A program made the position numbers and the translations under genes. Under the pieces are notes generated by a model. It ran no database searches. It was not told where the DNA came from and worked only from the letters and a program-made list of their open reading frames with translations. 64,000 bases of DNA from Limnovirga sp038203525 (lineage in GTDB: Bacteria > Bacteroidota > Bacteroidia > Chitinophagales > Chitinophagaceae). This document shows positions 16,821 through 26,409 of the stretch, piece after piece (positions within the stretch are counted from its first letter, which is position 1; every line of letters begins with the position of its first letter). The stretch spans positions 11,869-75,868 of the forward strand of contig JBBRDW010000009.1 of NCBI GenBank assembly GCA_038203525.1. The letters run 5' to 3'.

Positions 16821-16876
16821 GTACAAGTGTGCGACGCAAGGATGTTTAATTAATTGCTGCTGTTTGGCTAATAAAA
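16821..16876 (-). repeat. R half-unit right of the HSDR_N gene
   Basis: GTACAAGTGTGCGACGCAAG, then GATGTTTAATTAA, the inverted partner of 16121-16153. A degenerate outer end with TTTGGCTAATAAAA follows. Confidence 0.85.
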
Positions 16877-16914
16877 GTAATATATGGCAATTATCTTTAA
16901 ATATTTTCGAAACT

Positions 16915-16922
16915 TACGTTTG
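16915..16922 (+). promoter_or_regulatory. -7 promoter box of the M36 protease gene
   Basis: TACGTTTG fits TAnnTTTG and lies 84 bases before the ATG, leaving a conventional 5' leader. Confidence 0.4.
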
Positions 16923-17006
16923 CATGTTTTGCCGCCAGACTATTTGCGGATATATTTACAACTCTTAAAAATTTCTTTTTAAAACAATCAAATCAAATTA
17001 ACATCT

Positions 17007-19916
17007 ATGATTAAAAAAATCTACTCCGGAAAAATCCTGGTCTTCAGTTTTTTAGTGGCGATCATTTTCTCTTCGCAGCTGCATGCGCAAAATGTTGCCG
17101 CGACTAAAACGGCCAACGACTTTGTTTCACAAAACGCAGTAAAAATTGGCTTTTCTTCGAAGGATTTGAAGAATTACAGGGTTTCTGATACTTATATAGA
17201 TAAGCTATCTGGCGCTACAATCGTTTACCTGCAGCAAACTTTTAAAGGTATTGATGTTTTTAACTCAATTCAAACAGCGGCGTTTAAAAATGGTAAGCTA
17301 ATTTCAATTGCAGGCAAACGTATTGCCGATATGGAAAATTTGGTAAATTCAAAAGACGGTCTTGCTTCCTTTACAGCGGCGCAGTCTGTTAAAGCAGCTG
17401 CTGAACATTTAAAAATTACCGCTCCCAGCTTGCCAGTGGCTCTAAAACAAATGAATGCTTTTAAAGAAGTAGAATTTAGCGATTTGGGCATATCATCTTC
17501 AAACATCAAATCAAAACTTATCTGGATTCAGGACGATGTTACAGGTGCATTTTCTCTTAACTGGCAGGTTCAGTTGCAGCCCAAAGGCTTTTCTGATCTA
17601 TGGTTGGTGAATGTGGATGCATTGAAAGGCGGAGTAGTAAGCAAAATAAACCTTAACATCGTTTGCGACTGGTCTAAACCTTATCGTCCTGGTGCTTTAA
17701 GAAGTGAAGTGGAAGCCCCTGCAGCCTTAGACGACGCTGAAACCGCAGCAAGTATTACATCAGCGAAGTACAGAGTTATACGTTTTCCTGCTGAAAGTCC
17801 TATACATCCAGGTGGAACGTATGCTGTTGCGAGCAATCCATGGGAACTTGCCGGTCTTACCAACAATGCAACTACTCTAAAATGGAATGACAATGGTACA
17901 GTTACTTATGATAGTACCAGGGGTAATAATGTTCTTGCTCAGGAAGACGTGAACGGCAATAATGGTTTTGGTAAAGGCGTAAAATCAAAGACTGCAATTC
18001 CAAATCTTAGCTTTCTTGACAAGCCTGACTATACAAAGGATCCTGGGATTACAAAAAATAAAAATTTTGCGATAACCAATCTTTTCTATTGGAACAACAT
18101 CGTTCACGATATCTCTTACCAGTATGGATTTGATGAGGTGTCTGGAAACTTCCAATCAAATAATTTGAGCAGGGGCGGGGCAGGAAACGATTACGTACTG
18201 GCAGATGCCCAGGATGGTTCGGGTACCAACAATGCAAATTTTTCTACACCAAATGATGGTTCAAGCCCACGCATGCAAATGTTTATTTTTGATGCGGTGC
18301 CTAATTTTACAGTAAACCAGCCAACCTCATTTTCAGGTTTAAAATCTGCTGTAGAGAGTGCATTCAGTACAAGCAATAAGCTGTCAGCAAAAGGACCTAT
18401 TACGAACGATGTAATATTGTTCAACGATGATGCCTCAGGTACTACGCATGGAGCTTGCGCGGCTGCTTTTAACGCCAGTTCGCTTGTGGGTAAAATTGCT
18501 TTGATAGACAGAGGAACCTGCAATTTTACTGTAAAAGTGAAAAATGCGCAGCTTGCGGGTGCGATAGCTGCAATAGTTGTTGATAATGTACCGGGTGAAT
18601 ATCCCGTTGCAATGGGTGGCACAGATAACACGATCACAATACCGGCGGTAATGGTTAGTTACGAAACTGGTGATACCATCAAGCAAAAAAGGGCTGCAAA
18701 TATTACAGTGAATGTTACGATGAAAACCGGTGTTAAAATTGATGGTGATCTGGACAACGGTGTTATCGCGCACGAATATACGCATGGGATATCTAATAGA
18801 TTAACGGGTGGTCCTTCTAACACTTCCTGTTTAATCAATGCAGAACAAATGGGCGAAGGCTGGAGCGATTATTTGGCATTAATGGTAACCAAAAAATGGT
18901 CCACTGCTACAGTCAACGACGGTTTGAATAAAACCCCTATTGGTACCTATGTTGTTGGTCAAACACCATCAGGTTCAGGGATTCGTACGTATCCGTATTC
19001 AACAGATATTGCAGTTAACCCATGGACCTATGCTTCTCTGGCAACATCTGGTGGTGAAGTACACGTGATTGGTGAAATATGGTGTGCTGCTCTTTGGGAA
19101 ATGACCTGGCAGATTATACAAACAGCGGGTATTAACACAAATATTTACGATGCTGCCAGTTCAGGTGGTAATAATATTGCTCTAAAGCTTGTATTGGAGG
19201 GCATGAAATTACAGCCTTGTAAGCCCGGATTTTTAGATGGCAGAAATGGTATCTTAAAAGCAGATACAATAATTTATGGCGGTGCTAACAGTGCTGCTAT
19301 CTGGAAAGCTTTTGCTAAAAGAGGTATGGGTATTTTTGCTTCTCAGGGAAGTTCTAACAGTTATACGGATGGAGTAGCAGATTTTACCGAACCACCAACT
19401 GCAGCCAAATTTGCAAACGGTAACTTAAGTGCAAGTAAGCAAAATACCACCGCACTTTTACAATGGCAGAACCTAAAAGATATGAGCGGTAATAAATTTG
19501 TTGTGGAAAGAAGTTTAAATGGTACTAATTACCAGGCAATAGGAACAGTTGTTTTAAAAGACAAAGCAGCTGCCAATACATTTGTGGATGCATCTCCGGC
19601 TACTGGTAACAACTACTATAGGCTTGTACAAACGGCATCTGACGGAAGTGCAGTTTACTCAGCCGTACGTTCATTGAATTTTGCTGGAATACACGTTTCG
19701 CCTAATCCTGCTAAGGATGTGGTGAATGTAACAGTTAGCGATAACAATAAGCTCTTAAAAGTGGTATTGTTAACTGCAGCAGGTAAAGAGATTGCTACGT
19801 ACAATATGAACAGTGCTACATTAAAATTAAACCTGCCACATGTTGCGCCAGGTATGTATCTTGTAAAAATTACAGGCGACAATATTTCCAGTACGCATAA
19901 GCTGATCATTCAATAG
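17007..19916 (+). CDS. Secreted M36 (fungalysin) metalloprotease with T9SS tail
   Basis: A 969-residue preproprotein. Sec signal (to about HAQ, residue 28), a propeptide to about 200, then the M36 catalytic domain. Zinc ligands are H589-E-Y-T-H593 and E617 in EQMGEGWSD. A PA domain (about 450-550, ending before the HEYTH) is inserted in the catalytic region. A FN3-like segment (about 800-885) precedes a type A C-terminal T9SS domain with VSPNPAKDVVNV and GMYLVKITGD. It should be exported through the outer membrane by T9SS and degrade extracellular protein. A strong terminator follows, so it is monocistronic. Confidence 0.93.
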   Translation: MIKKIYSGKILVFSFLVAIIFSSQLHAQNVAATKTANDFVSQNAVKIGFSSKDLKNYRVSDTYIDKLSGATIVYLQQTFKGIDVFNSIQTAAFKNGKLISIAGKRIADMENLVNSKDGLASFTAAQSVKAAAEHLKITAPSLPVALKQMNAFKEVEFSDLGISSSNIKSKLIWIQDDVTGAFSLNWQVQLQPKGFSDLWLVNVDALKGGVVSKINLNIVCDWSKPYRPGALRSEVEAPAALDDAETAASITSAKYRVIRFPAESPIHPGGTYAVASNPWELAGLTNNATTLKWNDNGTVTYDSTRGNNVLAQEDVNGNNGFGKGVKSKTAIPNLSFLDKPDYTKDPGITKNKNFAITNLFYWNNIVHDISYQYGFDEVSGNFQSNNLSRGGAGNDYVLADAQDGSGTNNANFSTPNDGSSPRMQMFIFDAVPNFTVNQPTSFSGLKSAVESAFSTSNKLSAKGPITNDVILFNDDASGTTHGACAAAFNASSLVGKIALIDRGTCNFTVKVKNAQLAGAIAAIVVDNVPGEYPVAMGGTDNTITIPAVMVSYETGDTIKQKRAANITVNVTMKTGVKIDGDLDNGVIAHEYTHGISNRLTGGPSNTSCLINAEQMGEGWSDYLALMVTKKWSTATVNDGLNKTPIGTYVVGQTPSGSGIRTYPYSTDIAVNPWTYASLATSGGEVHVIGEIWCAALWEMTWQIIQTAGINTNIYDAASSGGNNIALKLVLEGMKLQPCKPGFLDGRNGILKADTIIYGGANSAAIWKAFAKRGMGIFASQGSSNSYTDGVADFTEPPTAAKFANGNLSASKQNTTALLQWQNLKDMSGNKFVVERSLNGTNYQAIGTVVLKDKAAANTFVDASPATGNNYYRLVQTASDGSAVYSAVRSLNFAGIHVSPNPAKDVVNVTVSDNNKLLKVVLLTAAGKEIATYNMNSATLKLNLPHVAPGMYLVKITGDNISSTHKLIIQ

Positions 19917-19935
19917 AAATTGATTTTTTATTTTT

Positions 19936-19968
19936 AAGGCCTTGCAAACTTGCAAGGCCTTTTTTTGT
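19936..19968 (+). terminator. Strong terminator after the M36 gene
   Basis: 12-bp perfect stem AAGGCCTTGCAA/TTGCAAGGCCTT with a minimal loop, followed by a run of T. Confidence 0.9.
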
Positions 19969-20037
19969 TTCGTACCTTTCTAAAAGCCCTCTAACAGGCA
20001 GTGTGGGTACTTTTTCTTAGCTCAATAAAGTATAAAA

Positions 20038-20098
20038 GTACAAGAGTGCGACGCAAGGAACGATGCCATAAGCACTAAAGCCCGGCATCTAAAAAACC
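20038..20098 (-). repeat. R half-unit of the extragenic repeat
   Basis: GTACAAGAGTGCGACGCAAG, GAACGATGCC, then the outer end GCCCGGCATCTAAAAAA. Confidence 0.85.
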
Positions 20099-20126
20099 TT
20101 AACTGAAAATTTTTATGTTTATCAAT

Positions 20127-20134
20127 TATCTTCG
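20127..20134 (+). promoter_or_regulatory. -7 promoter box of the lactonase-like gene
   Basis: TATCTTCG, a TAnnTTcG variant, 36 bases before the ATG. Confidence 0.35.
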
Positions 20135-20170
20135 GCTTTTATATTCAGAACATTTTTAAAATAACATTTG

Positions 20171-21298
20171 ATGAAAAAATTATTGCTTGTTTCAATTGCG
20201 TTTGGGGTATCTGTGGCACATGCGCAAAACCCTATTCAATATTTACTGGTAGGTACCTATACCACCAGCGGCAAAAGTGAGGGCATTTATGTGTACCGCT
20301 TTAATCCCAATAAAAATGAATCTACTTTAATGAGTATAGCCAAGGGCGTTGAAAACCCCAGTTATCTAGCTGTTTCAAAAGATCAGAAGTTCGTGTACGC
20401 CGTAAATGAGAATCATGGCGACAAGGGTGGGGAAGTAAGCGCTTTTGCACTCGATAAAACCAAAGGCGAATTAAAATTTATAAATAAGCAAACTACCGCA
20501 GGCGATGACCCATGTTACGTAACTGTTGACTCAACTGGAAAAAATGTGATGGTAACAAACTACAGCGGCGGTAATTTAAGCGTCTTTAAAACCAATGCAG
20601 ATGGCTCTCTGCAGCCGCCAGTGCAAACTTTAATGTATGAAGGTTACGGTGTAAATGTTACCCGGCAGGAAATGCCACACCCGCATAGTGCGGTGCTTTC
20701 GCCGGATGAAAAAAACCTGTTCGTCCCAAACCTAGGCAACGACCGTTTGTATCGTTATACATTTAAAGCAACCGATGCTGCAAATCCTCTAACCGCAATG
20801 GAGCCTGCCTATTACGAGCTTCCAGATAACAGCGGTCCACGACATTTTACCTTTCATCCAAATGGAAAATTTGCTTACCTCGTCAATGAATTATCCGGCA
20901 ATATTGTAGTGTACGGATACAACAACGGAACGCTTACAGAAATACAAACTATTGTTTCTGACAACACAAATGTAAAAGGAGATAAAGGAAGTGCAGATAT
21001 ACATATTACGCCCGATGGCAGGTTCCTGTATACCACTAACCGCGGCACAGCCAACGATATTGCCATGTATAAAATCTCCAGCGACGGAAAGCTTGCCGAG
21101 AATGGCCATCAGCCTGTGGGTATGCACCCGCGCAACTTTATGATTGACCCAACCGGCCGCTTTTTATTGGTTGCAAACCGCGACAGCAATAGTATTCAAA
21201 TATTCATCATCAATAAAAATTTTGGCATCTTGCAGGATACAGGTATTAAGATAGATGTACCACAGCCCGTTTGTTTAAAAATGGTTCCGGTAAAATAA
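20171..21298 (+). CDS. Secreted lactonase-family beta-propeller protein
   Basis: A 375-residue protein with a signal peptide (MKKLLLVSIAFGVSVAHAQ) and the seven-bladed fold of the 6-phosphogluconolactonase/muconate-cyclase-like family (PF10282). Visible blade motifs: YLLVGTYTTSGKSEGIYVYRF, NPSYLAVSKDQKFVYAVNE, RHFTFHPNGKFAYLVNEL and PDGRFLYTTNRG. The signal peptide makes a pentose phosphate role unlikely; a periplasmic or extracellular carbohydrate role is possible. ATG 20171 is used in place of the TTG one codon earlier. A terminator follows. Confidence 0.85.
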   Translation: MKKLLLVSIAFGVSVAHAQNPIQYLLVGTYTTSGKSEGIYVYRFNPNKNESTLMSIAKGVENPSYLAVSKDQKFVYAVNENHGDKGGEVSAFALDKTKGELKFINKQTTAGDDPCYVTVDSTGKNVMVTNYSGGNLSVFKTNADGSLQPPVQTLMYEGYGVNVTRQEMPHPHSAVLSPDEKNLFVPNLGNDRLYRYTFKATDAANPLTAMEPAYYELPDNSGPRHFTFHPNGKFAYLVNELSGNIVVYGYNNGTLTEIQTIVSDNTNVKGDKGSADIHITPDGRFLYTTNRGTANDIAMYKISSDGKLAENGHQPVGMHPRNFMIDPTGRFLLVANRDSNSIQIFIINKNFGILQDTGIKIDVPQPVCLKMVPVK

Positions 21299-21317
21299 AC
21301 CAGGGTTTTAGTTTCAG

Positions 21318-21368
21318 ATCTTCGTTAAAATAACATTGAAGAATTTTGTTTTAACGAAGATTTTTTTT
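21318..21368 (+). terminator. Terminator after the lactonase-like gene
   Basis: 13-bp perfect stem ATCTTCGTTAAAA/TTTTAACGAAGAT with an 18-base loop, followed by eight T shared with the next repeat. Confidence 0.85.
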
Positions 21369-21418
21369 GACCTGGCATTATTCAGCTATTAAGCTTTTCT
21401 TGCGTCGCACTCTTGTAC
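21361..21418 (+). repeat. L half-unit of the extragenic repeat
   Basis: T-run, GACCTGGC, then the exact core TTGCGTCGCACTCTTGTAC at 21400-21418. Confidence 0.85.
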
Positions 21419-21511
21419 TGTAGTACCTTTATGCAGCATTTAAACAGAGTTTCAGCAGATATAATGTTGCTTTGTACAAATAGTATCCTTTAATTAAAAA
21501 CCTGTTCCAAT

Positions 21512-24055
21512 ATGAGAAAACTTTTTTGGGCTACTAACTTTCTTATGGCTTTTACCTTTAGTGTTGCTGCACAACAAATGAAAAATATTTTCGATGCCGC
21601 CAAGCTTACAATTGTATGGCAGCCACTTTCCAATAACAATGAAGGGTTAACCCAGTTAACCATTACCAATAAAACCAAACAGCTGCTTCCTGCCAAAGAC
21701 TGGAGTATTTATTTTAATGCTTCAAGGGATTTCACAACTGATTCCTCAAAAAGCCATCTTACAATCAGTCATATAAATGGCGACCTTTTCCGCATAACGC
21801 CAACGGCAGCATTTAAAGGGCTAAAGCCAAACCAATCATTGGTTTTCGATTTTATGAGCAGTTATCCGGTATTGAACTTTACAGACGGACCCGAAGGTTT
21901 TTATTACGTAGTGGGCAGTGAAACCAAAGGAGTTTCCATAAATAATTTCACCTCTCTTCCCTTTCCCGAAGAAGCAACCAAGGGCAATAAAATGGGTTTT
22001 CTAACCCCTGAAATTATTTATGAAAAAAATAAAAATATCATTGATATTCCGGTAGAAAAACTAAATAAAATATTTCCTTCGCCCGTCAGCTATTTAGAAA
22101 CCGGCAGCACGTTTTTGCTAACGGCCACCACTTCAGTTCAAGCATCGTCAATGTTTGGCAATGAAGCACACTATCTCACCAAAAGGCTGCAGGAATTTGT
22201 GGGTACCAAAATACCAACTACCGTTTCGCCTTCAAATGATATAATAGAAATTAGGCAGAAACGGCTAAGCGGAGATGCCTATGAATTACATATTAGCAAT
22301 AATAAAATTGAAATAGATGCAGGCAATTCTGCCGGTGCTTTTTATGGCATTCAGTCATTGTTTTCCTTAATACCTGCCGATGCGTGGGCAGGTGTACAAA
22401 AAAATATACCCATCGCCACTGTGGATGTAGAGGATGCTCCACGGTTTGGTTATAGGGCAATCATGCTGGATGTGGCCCGCAATTTTCAACCTAAACAGGA
22501 AATCCTAAAGCTCCTTGATGCAATGGCTTTATACAAGCTAAATGTGTTTCACCTTCACTTCAGCGACGATGAAGGCTGGCGCCTTGAAATACCGTCTCTT
22601 CCTGAATTAACTAAAGTGGGATCTGTACGCGGCCACACATTGGATAACAGGCAGTTTCTTCAGCCGTCTCACGGTTCCGGGCCAGACATTTCCAATGCAC
22701 AGGGAAGCGGTTATTACAGCAAAAAGGATTTTATTGATATATTAAAATATGCTACCGAACGCCATATAACCGTAATCCCTGAAATTGAAACACCCGGCCA
22801 TGCACGGGCCGCCATTAAAGCAATGGATGCACGTTACGAATCTTTTCTAAAAGCCGGTAACAAGGCCGAGGCGGAACGATTTTTACTCCGCGATTTAAAA
22901 GATGAATCTCATTATTCTTCAGTACAGTCATGGAACGATAATGTGATGGATGTTTCATTGCCGTCTGTCTACAGGTTTATTGAAACCGTGATAGGCGACC
23001 TTAAAAAAATGTATAGCGAAGCAGGTGCGCCGCTGGAAACAGTCCACATGGGGGGCGATGAAGTGCCTGCAGGAGTGTGGGAGCAATCACCAGCTTACCT
23101 GGCACTTAAAAAGAACAATAACATAGTAAAAACGGCAGATGATTTGTGGTATTATTATTATGGCAGGGTAAATAAAATTCTTAAAGACCATGGTCTTTTT
23201 TTATCGGGGTGGGAAGAAACTGCGATGCGCAAAACAATGCTTGACAATCAAAAATATAGTGTTCCCAATCCAGATTTTGTTAATGAAAAATTTCAGGCAG
23301 ATGTGTGGAACAATACCATTGGCGGTGGCAGCGAAGACCTTGCTTACAAACTTGCAAATGCTGGTTATAAAGTAGTGCTGAGTTGTGTAAGTAATAATTA
23401 TTTTGACATGGCTTACTACAAAAATTTTGATGAACCGGGATATTACTGGGGCGGATATACCGATATAGACAAGCCTTACGACTTTATTCCTTTTGATTAT
23501 TTTAAAAATGTAAAAGTTGGCAAAGACGGCAACCCGGTTGATCCTTCAATTTTTATTGGCAAACAAAGGCTAACAGATTTTGGCAAAAGCAATATTGTTG
23601 GTATTAAGGGTTTGCTTTGGGAAGAAACAATTAAAAGCACGGGTCGCATGGAATACATGATGTTTCCAAAATTAATTGCATTGGCAGAACGTGCATGGGC
23701 CAAAGATCCGGACTGGACTACTGAAAAAGATGCTACAAAAGCAGCGGAACTTTACTGGCAGGCCATCAGCGGTTTTTTTAACGTAGTTGGTAAAAGAGAA
23801 CTGCCCAGGCTAAATTATTATGCAGGTGGTTTTAACTACCGTATACCCGCCCCGGGCTTAATATCAGATAATGGGCAGGTAAAAATAAATATGCAGTTAC
23901 CCGGTTTTACTTTACGCTACACCACAGACGGAACTGAACCAACTACTGCCAGCCGGGCCTATACAGCGCCGTTTACAGCCAAAGGAACCATAAAAGTAAA
24001 AGCATTTAACAGTTTGGGGAGGAGCGGAAGTGTCGCTGTGGCAAAGATTCCCTGA
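21512..24055 (+). CDS. Beta-N-acetylhexosaminidase (GH20), four-domain
   Basis: An 847-residue protein. Signal peptide (about 1-20), a carbohydrate-binding CHB_HEX domain (about 22-165), the GH20 N-terminal domain, then the GH20 barrel with FHLHFSDDEGWRLEI and the catalytic pair D516-E517 in HMGGDEVPAGVWEQ. The C-terminal chitobiase-like domain has LRYTTDGTEPTTASRAY. This layout matches bacterial chitobiases. It releases GlcNAc from chitooligosaccharides in the periplasm or at the surface, and with the partial GH20 at the left edge and the neighbouring protease it fits a polymer-degrading lifestyle. No T9SS tail is present. Confidence 0.96.
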   Translation: MRKLFWATNFLMAFTFSVAAQQMKNIFDAAKLTIVWQPLSNNNEGLTQLTITNKTKQLLPAKDWSIYFNASRDFTTDSSKSHLTISHINGDLFRITPTAAFKGLKPNQSLVFDFMSSYPVLNFTDGPEGFYYVVGSETKGVSINNFTSLPFPEEATKGNKMGFLTPEIIYEKNKNIIDIPVEKLNKIFPSPVSYLETGSTFLLTATTSVQASSMFGNEAHYLTKRLQEFVGTKIPTTVSPSNDIIEIRQKRLSGDAYELHISNNKIEIDAGNSAGAFYGIQSLFSLIPADAWAGVQKNIPIATVDVEDAPRFGYRAIMLDVARNFQPKQEILKLLDAMALYKLNVFHLHFSDDEGWRLEIPSLPELTKVGSVRGHTLDNRQFLQPSHGSGPDISNAQGSGYYSKKDFIDILKYATERHITVIPEIETPGHARAAIKAMDARYESFLKAGNKAEAERFLLRDLKDESHYSSVQSWNDNVMDVSLPSVYRFIETVIGDLKKMYSEAGAPLETVHMGGDEVPAGVWEQSPAYLALKKNNNIVKTADDLWYYYYGRVNKILKDHGLFLSGWEETAMRKTMLDNQKYSVPNPDFVNEKFQADVWNNTIGGGSEDLAYKLANAGYKVVLSCVSNNYFDMAYYKNFDEPGYYWGGYTDIDKPYDFIPFDYFKNVKVGKDGNPVDPSIFIGKQRLTDFGKSNIVGIKGLLWEETIKSTGRMEYMMFPKLIALAERAWAKDPDWTTEKDATKAAELYWQAISGFFNVVGKRELPRLNYYAGGFNYRIPAPGLISDNGQVKINMQLPGFTLRYTTDGTEPTTASRAYTAPFTAKGTIKVKAFNSLGRSGSVAVAKIP

Positions 24056-24085
24056 TGGGTTCAATTGCCGTGCATCATTGTTACA

Positions 24086-24165
24086 GTACAGGCTTGCGAC
24101 CACCGCCGTTAGAGGGGCAAGCTGCAACGAATGCCCAATAGCTGTAAGAACCCCTGGCTCAAAAT
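24086..24165 (-). repeat. R half-unit with a 23-base insert
   Basis: GTACAGGCTTGCGAC, then a 23-base insert at 24101-24123 (CACCGCC ... GGGGCAAGCT), then GCAACGAATGCCC and an outer end GAACCCCTGGCTCA. The insert splits the core between GCGAC and GCAA. Confidence 0.7.
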
Positions 24166-24263
24166 GTATTTTGTATTTTTAGATTTGTGTGATTATAAAA
24201 ATAAGTAATAGCATTGCAACGTTCTTGTGCATTATTCGGTCTTTAAGTAGGCACACCATTACT

Positions 24264-26300
24264 ATGCGGTTAATGAAATACTCTTTGTTTTTTATTTTCA
24301 TAATTTTCAAGGTTAATGCAGCATTGGCTCAGTCCGGTGGAGCATGTACTACTTTGGGACAAAAACCTTCCACTGCTTTCCCTGTTTGTGGTATAGATAC
24401 TTTCCTTCAAACTACGGTGCCTTATTGTGTTAATAAAGCTTTACCAACACCGGGTTGTGCTGGCCAGACTTATTTTGACAGCAATCCATATTATTACCGG
24501 TTTACCTGTTATAGCGGCGGTTCTTTGGAGTTTCTGATTACTCCCGATAATCAGCAGGAAGATTATGACTGGCAGATTTTTGATATTACGGGCAAAAACC
24601 CCGACGATATTTTTACTGATGCAACTTGTTTTCTGGTGGCAAACTGGGCTGGTACTTATGGCAATACGGGTACTTCTGTTACGGCCTTAAATAGTATTGA
24701 ATGCGGCTCCGATCCTTTTCAAATACCAGCTGTGCCAACCTTTAGCAAAAGCCCCATCCTGATAGAAGGGCATACTTATCTGCTGATGATCAGTCACTAT
24801 TCACAAACACCCAATGGCTATAAACTTTCTTTTGGGGGAGGCACAGCGAGCATTACAGACCCAATTACACCTCAACTCAATAATGCATCTACCAGTTGCG
24901 ATGGTTCGCAGATAACAGTTAAGCTTAGTAAGAAAATGAAATGCAGCACGCTGGCGGCAAATGGCAGCGATTTCTCTATTATGGGTTCACTGGTAAACGT
25001 TGTTGCTGCTGCAGGTATCGGCTGCAGCAATGGGTTCGATATGGATTCTGTTGTACTTAACCTCAGCAGTCCATTAGCGCCAGGCAACTATTCTCTTGTT
25101 GTTAAAAATGGTGGAGACGACAATACACTTTTAGATAATTGCAACCAGCCAATCCCGGTGGGCAATGCCATACCCTTTATTGTTTTTGGACGGCAACCCA
25201 CGCCGTTCGACAGTATTGTTCCTGTATCGTGTGCGCCAAAGGTGTTGCAACTATCGTTCAGGAAGAATATAAACTGCAACAGCATTTCGCCCGATGGCAG
25301 CGATTTTCAGGTTACCGGGCCATACCCTGTTACCGTGACCTCGGCAAGTGGCAGTTGTACCAATGGCGTAAGCAGCAGCATATTTATAAATCTTACAGCT
25401 CCCGTTGTGCACGATGGTACTTATACCATAACGCTGGTAACCGGCAACGATGGCAATACTATTATTGATGAATGTGGCGAACCAACGCCCGCCGGTGCAA
25501 CCATAAATTTTGCAGTAAAAGATACCGTTAGCAGCGCTATAACCTACCATTTAAATGAAGGTTGCCGCTACGATACCATTCAGTACTTTAATCCCCTGGC
25601 AAACGGTAAAACACAGTGGAACTGGCTCTTTGATAATATTACCCCGAGAGACCTTCAAAACCCCACCATCATCTATTCAACTTTTGGCGATAAAACTGCC
25701 CAGCTCATTGTGTCTAACGGGTTTTGCAGCGATACCAGCAACATAAAAATTTACCTGAACCACGATTCTTTGCGAGCCGCATTTACCGGCCCCACTGTTT
25801 ATTGCCCCAACGATATCGCATTTTTCAGAGACACCAGCATCGGCACTATCCTTGCCTGGAACTGGGAGTTTGGAAACGGTTTTACCAGCACCTTGCAAAA
25901 CCCCTTACCGCAGTATTACCCCGGTGCAGATAGGGACCGCCTTTTTCCTGTACGCCTTATTGTGGTAAGCGATAAATTTTGCACCGATACAGCGCTCAAA
26001 TATATAAAAGTGGTAAACAACTGCTACATAGCGGTACCCAGTGCTTTTACGCCAAATAAAGATGGCCGCAACGATTACCTCTATCCGCTCAATGCATACA
26101 AAGCAACCAACCTTATGTTTAAGGTGTACAATAAATACGGCCAGCAATTGTTTGCCACCAGCGACTGGACCCGTAAGTGGGACGGAACCATTGGGGGCGT
26201 AGACCAGCCTACAGGGGTTTATGTCTGGTTTCTTCAATACACCGATGGCAATACGGGCCAGCCGGTTTTTCAAAAAGGAACCACCGTGCTAATCAGGTAG
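24264..26300 (+). CDS. Secreted protein with T9SS type B (CHU_C) sorting domain
   Basis: A 678-residue protein. Signal peptide ending ALAQ, a Cys-rich N-terminal region with CTTLGQKPSTAFPVCG, two Ig-like repeats with related SGDGSDF-type segments (about 215-440), a PKD region, then the CHU_C gliding-motility-associated tail with PSAFTPNKDGRNDYL and FKVYNKYGQQLF. The tail marks export by T9SS and attachment in the type B manner. The start at 24264 yields the signal; upstream in-frame GTG at 24189 does not. The substrate or role is unknown, likely an adhesin or large surface protein. Confidence 0.88.
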   Translation: MRLMKYSLFFIFIIFKVNAALAQSGGACTTLGQKPSTAFPVCGIDTFLQTTVPYCVNKALPTPGCAGQTYFDSNPYYYRFTCYSGGSLEFLITPDNQQEDYDWQIFDITGKNPDDIFTDATCFLVANWAGTYGNTGTSVTALNSIECGSDPFQIPAVPTFSKSPILIEGHTYLLMISHYSQTPNGYKLSFGGGTASITDPITPQLNNASTSCDGSQITVKLSKKMKCSTLAANGSDFSIMGSLVNVVAAAGIGCSNGFDMDSVVLNLSSPLAPGNYSLVVKNGGDDNTLLDNCNQPIPVGNAIPFIVFGRQPTPFDSIVPVSCAPKVLQLSFRKNINCNSISPDGSDFQVTGPYPVTVTSASGSCTNGVSSSIFINLTAPVVHDGTYTITLVTGNDGNTIIDECGEPTPAGATINFAVKDTVSSAITYHLNEGCRYDTIQYFNPLANGKTQWNWLFDNITPRDLQNPTIIYSTFGDKTAQLIVSNGFCSDTSNIKIYLNHDSLRAAFTGPTVYCPNDIAFFRDTSIGTILAWNWEFGNGFTSTLQNPLPQYYPGADRDRLFPVRLIVVSDKFCTDTALKYIKVVNNCYIAVPSAFTPNKDGRNDYLYPLNAYKATNLMFKVYNKYGQQLFATSDWTRKWDGTIGGVDQPTGVYVWFLQYTDGNTGQPVFQKGTTVLIR

Positions 26301-26317
26301 CAGCCTCTTTTTTTTTA

Positions 26318-26409
26318 TTTTTTTGACCCAACATTAGGTCATCTAATCAATTTCGTTGCGTCGCACTCTTGTGGGTTCGGTTCTATATTGAGCCTTTATC
26401 TAAGCGAAG
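26318..26409 (+). repeat. L half-unit of the extragenic repeat, extended
   Basis: T-run, GACCCAAC outer end, core TTGCGTCGCACTCTTGT at 26356-26372, then the extension ATTGAGCC and CTAAGCGAA also seen near 37620 and 28680. Confidence 0.8.

Noticed and set aside
24189..24263. GTG start for the CHU_C protein
   Set aside because: It places 25 residues before the signal peptide; the ATG at 24264 is better.
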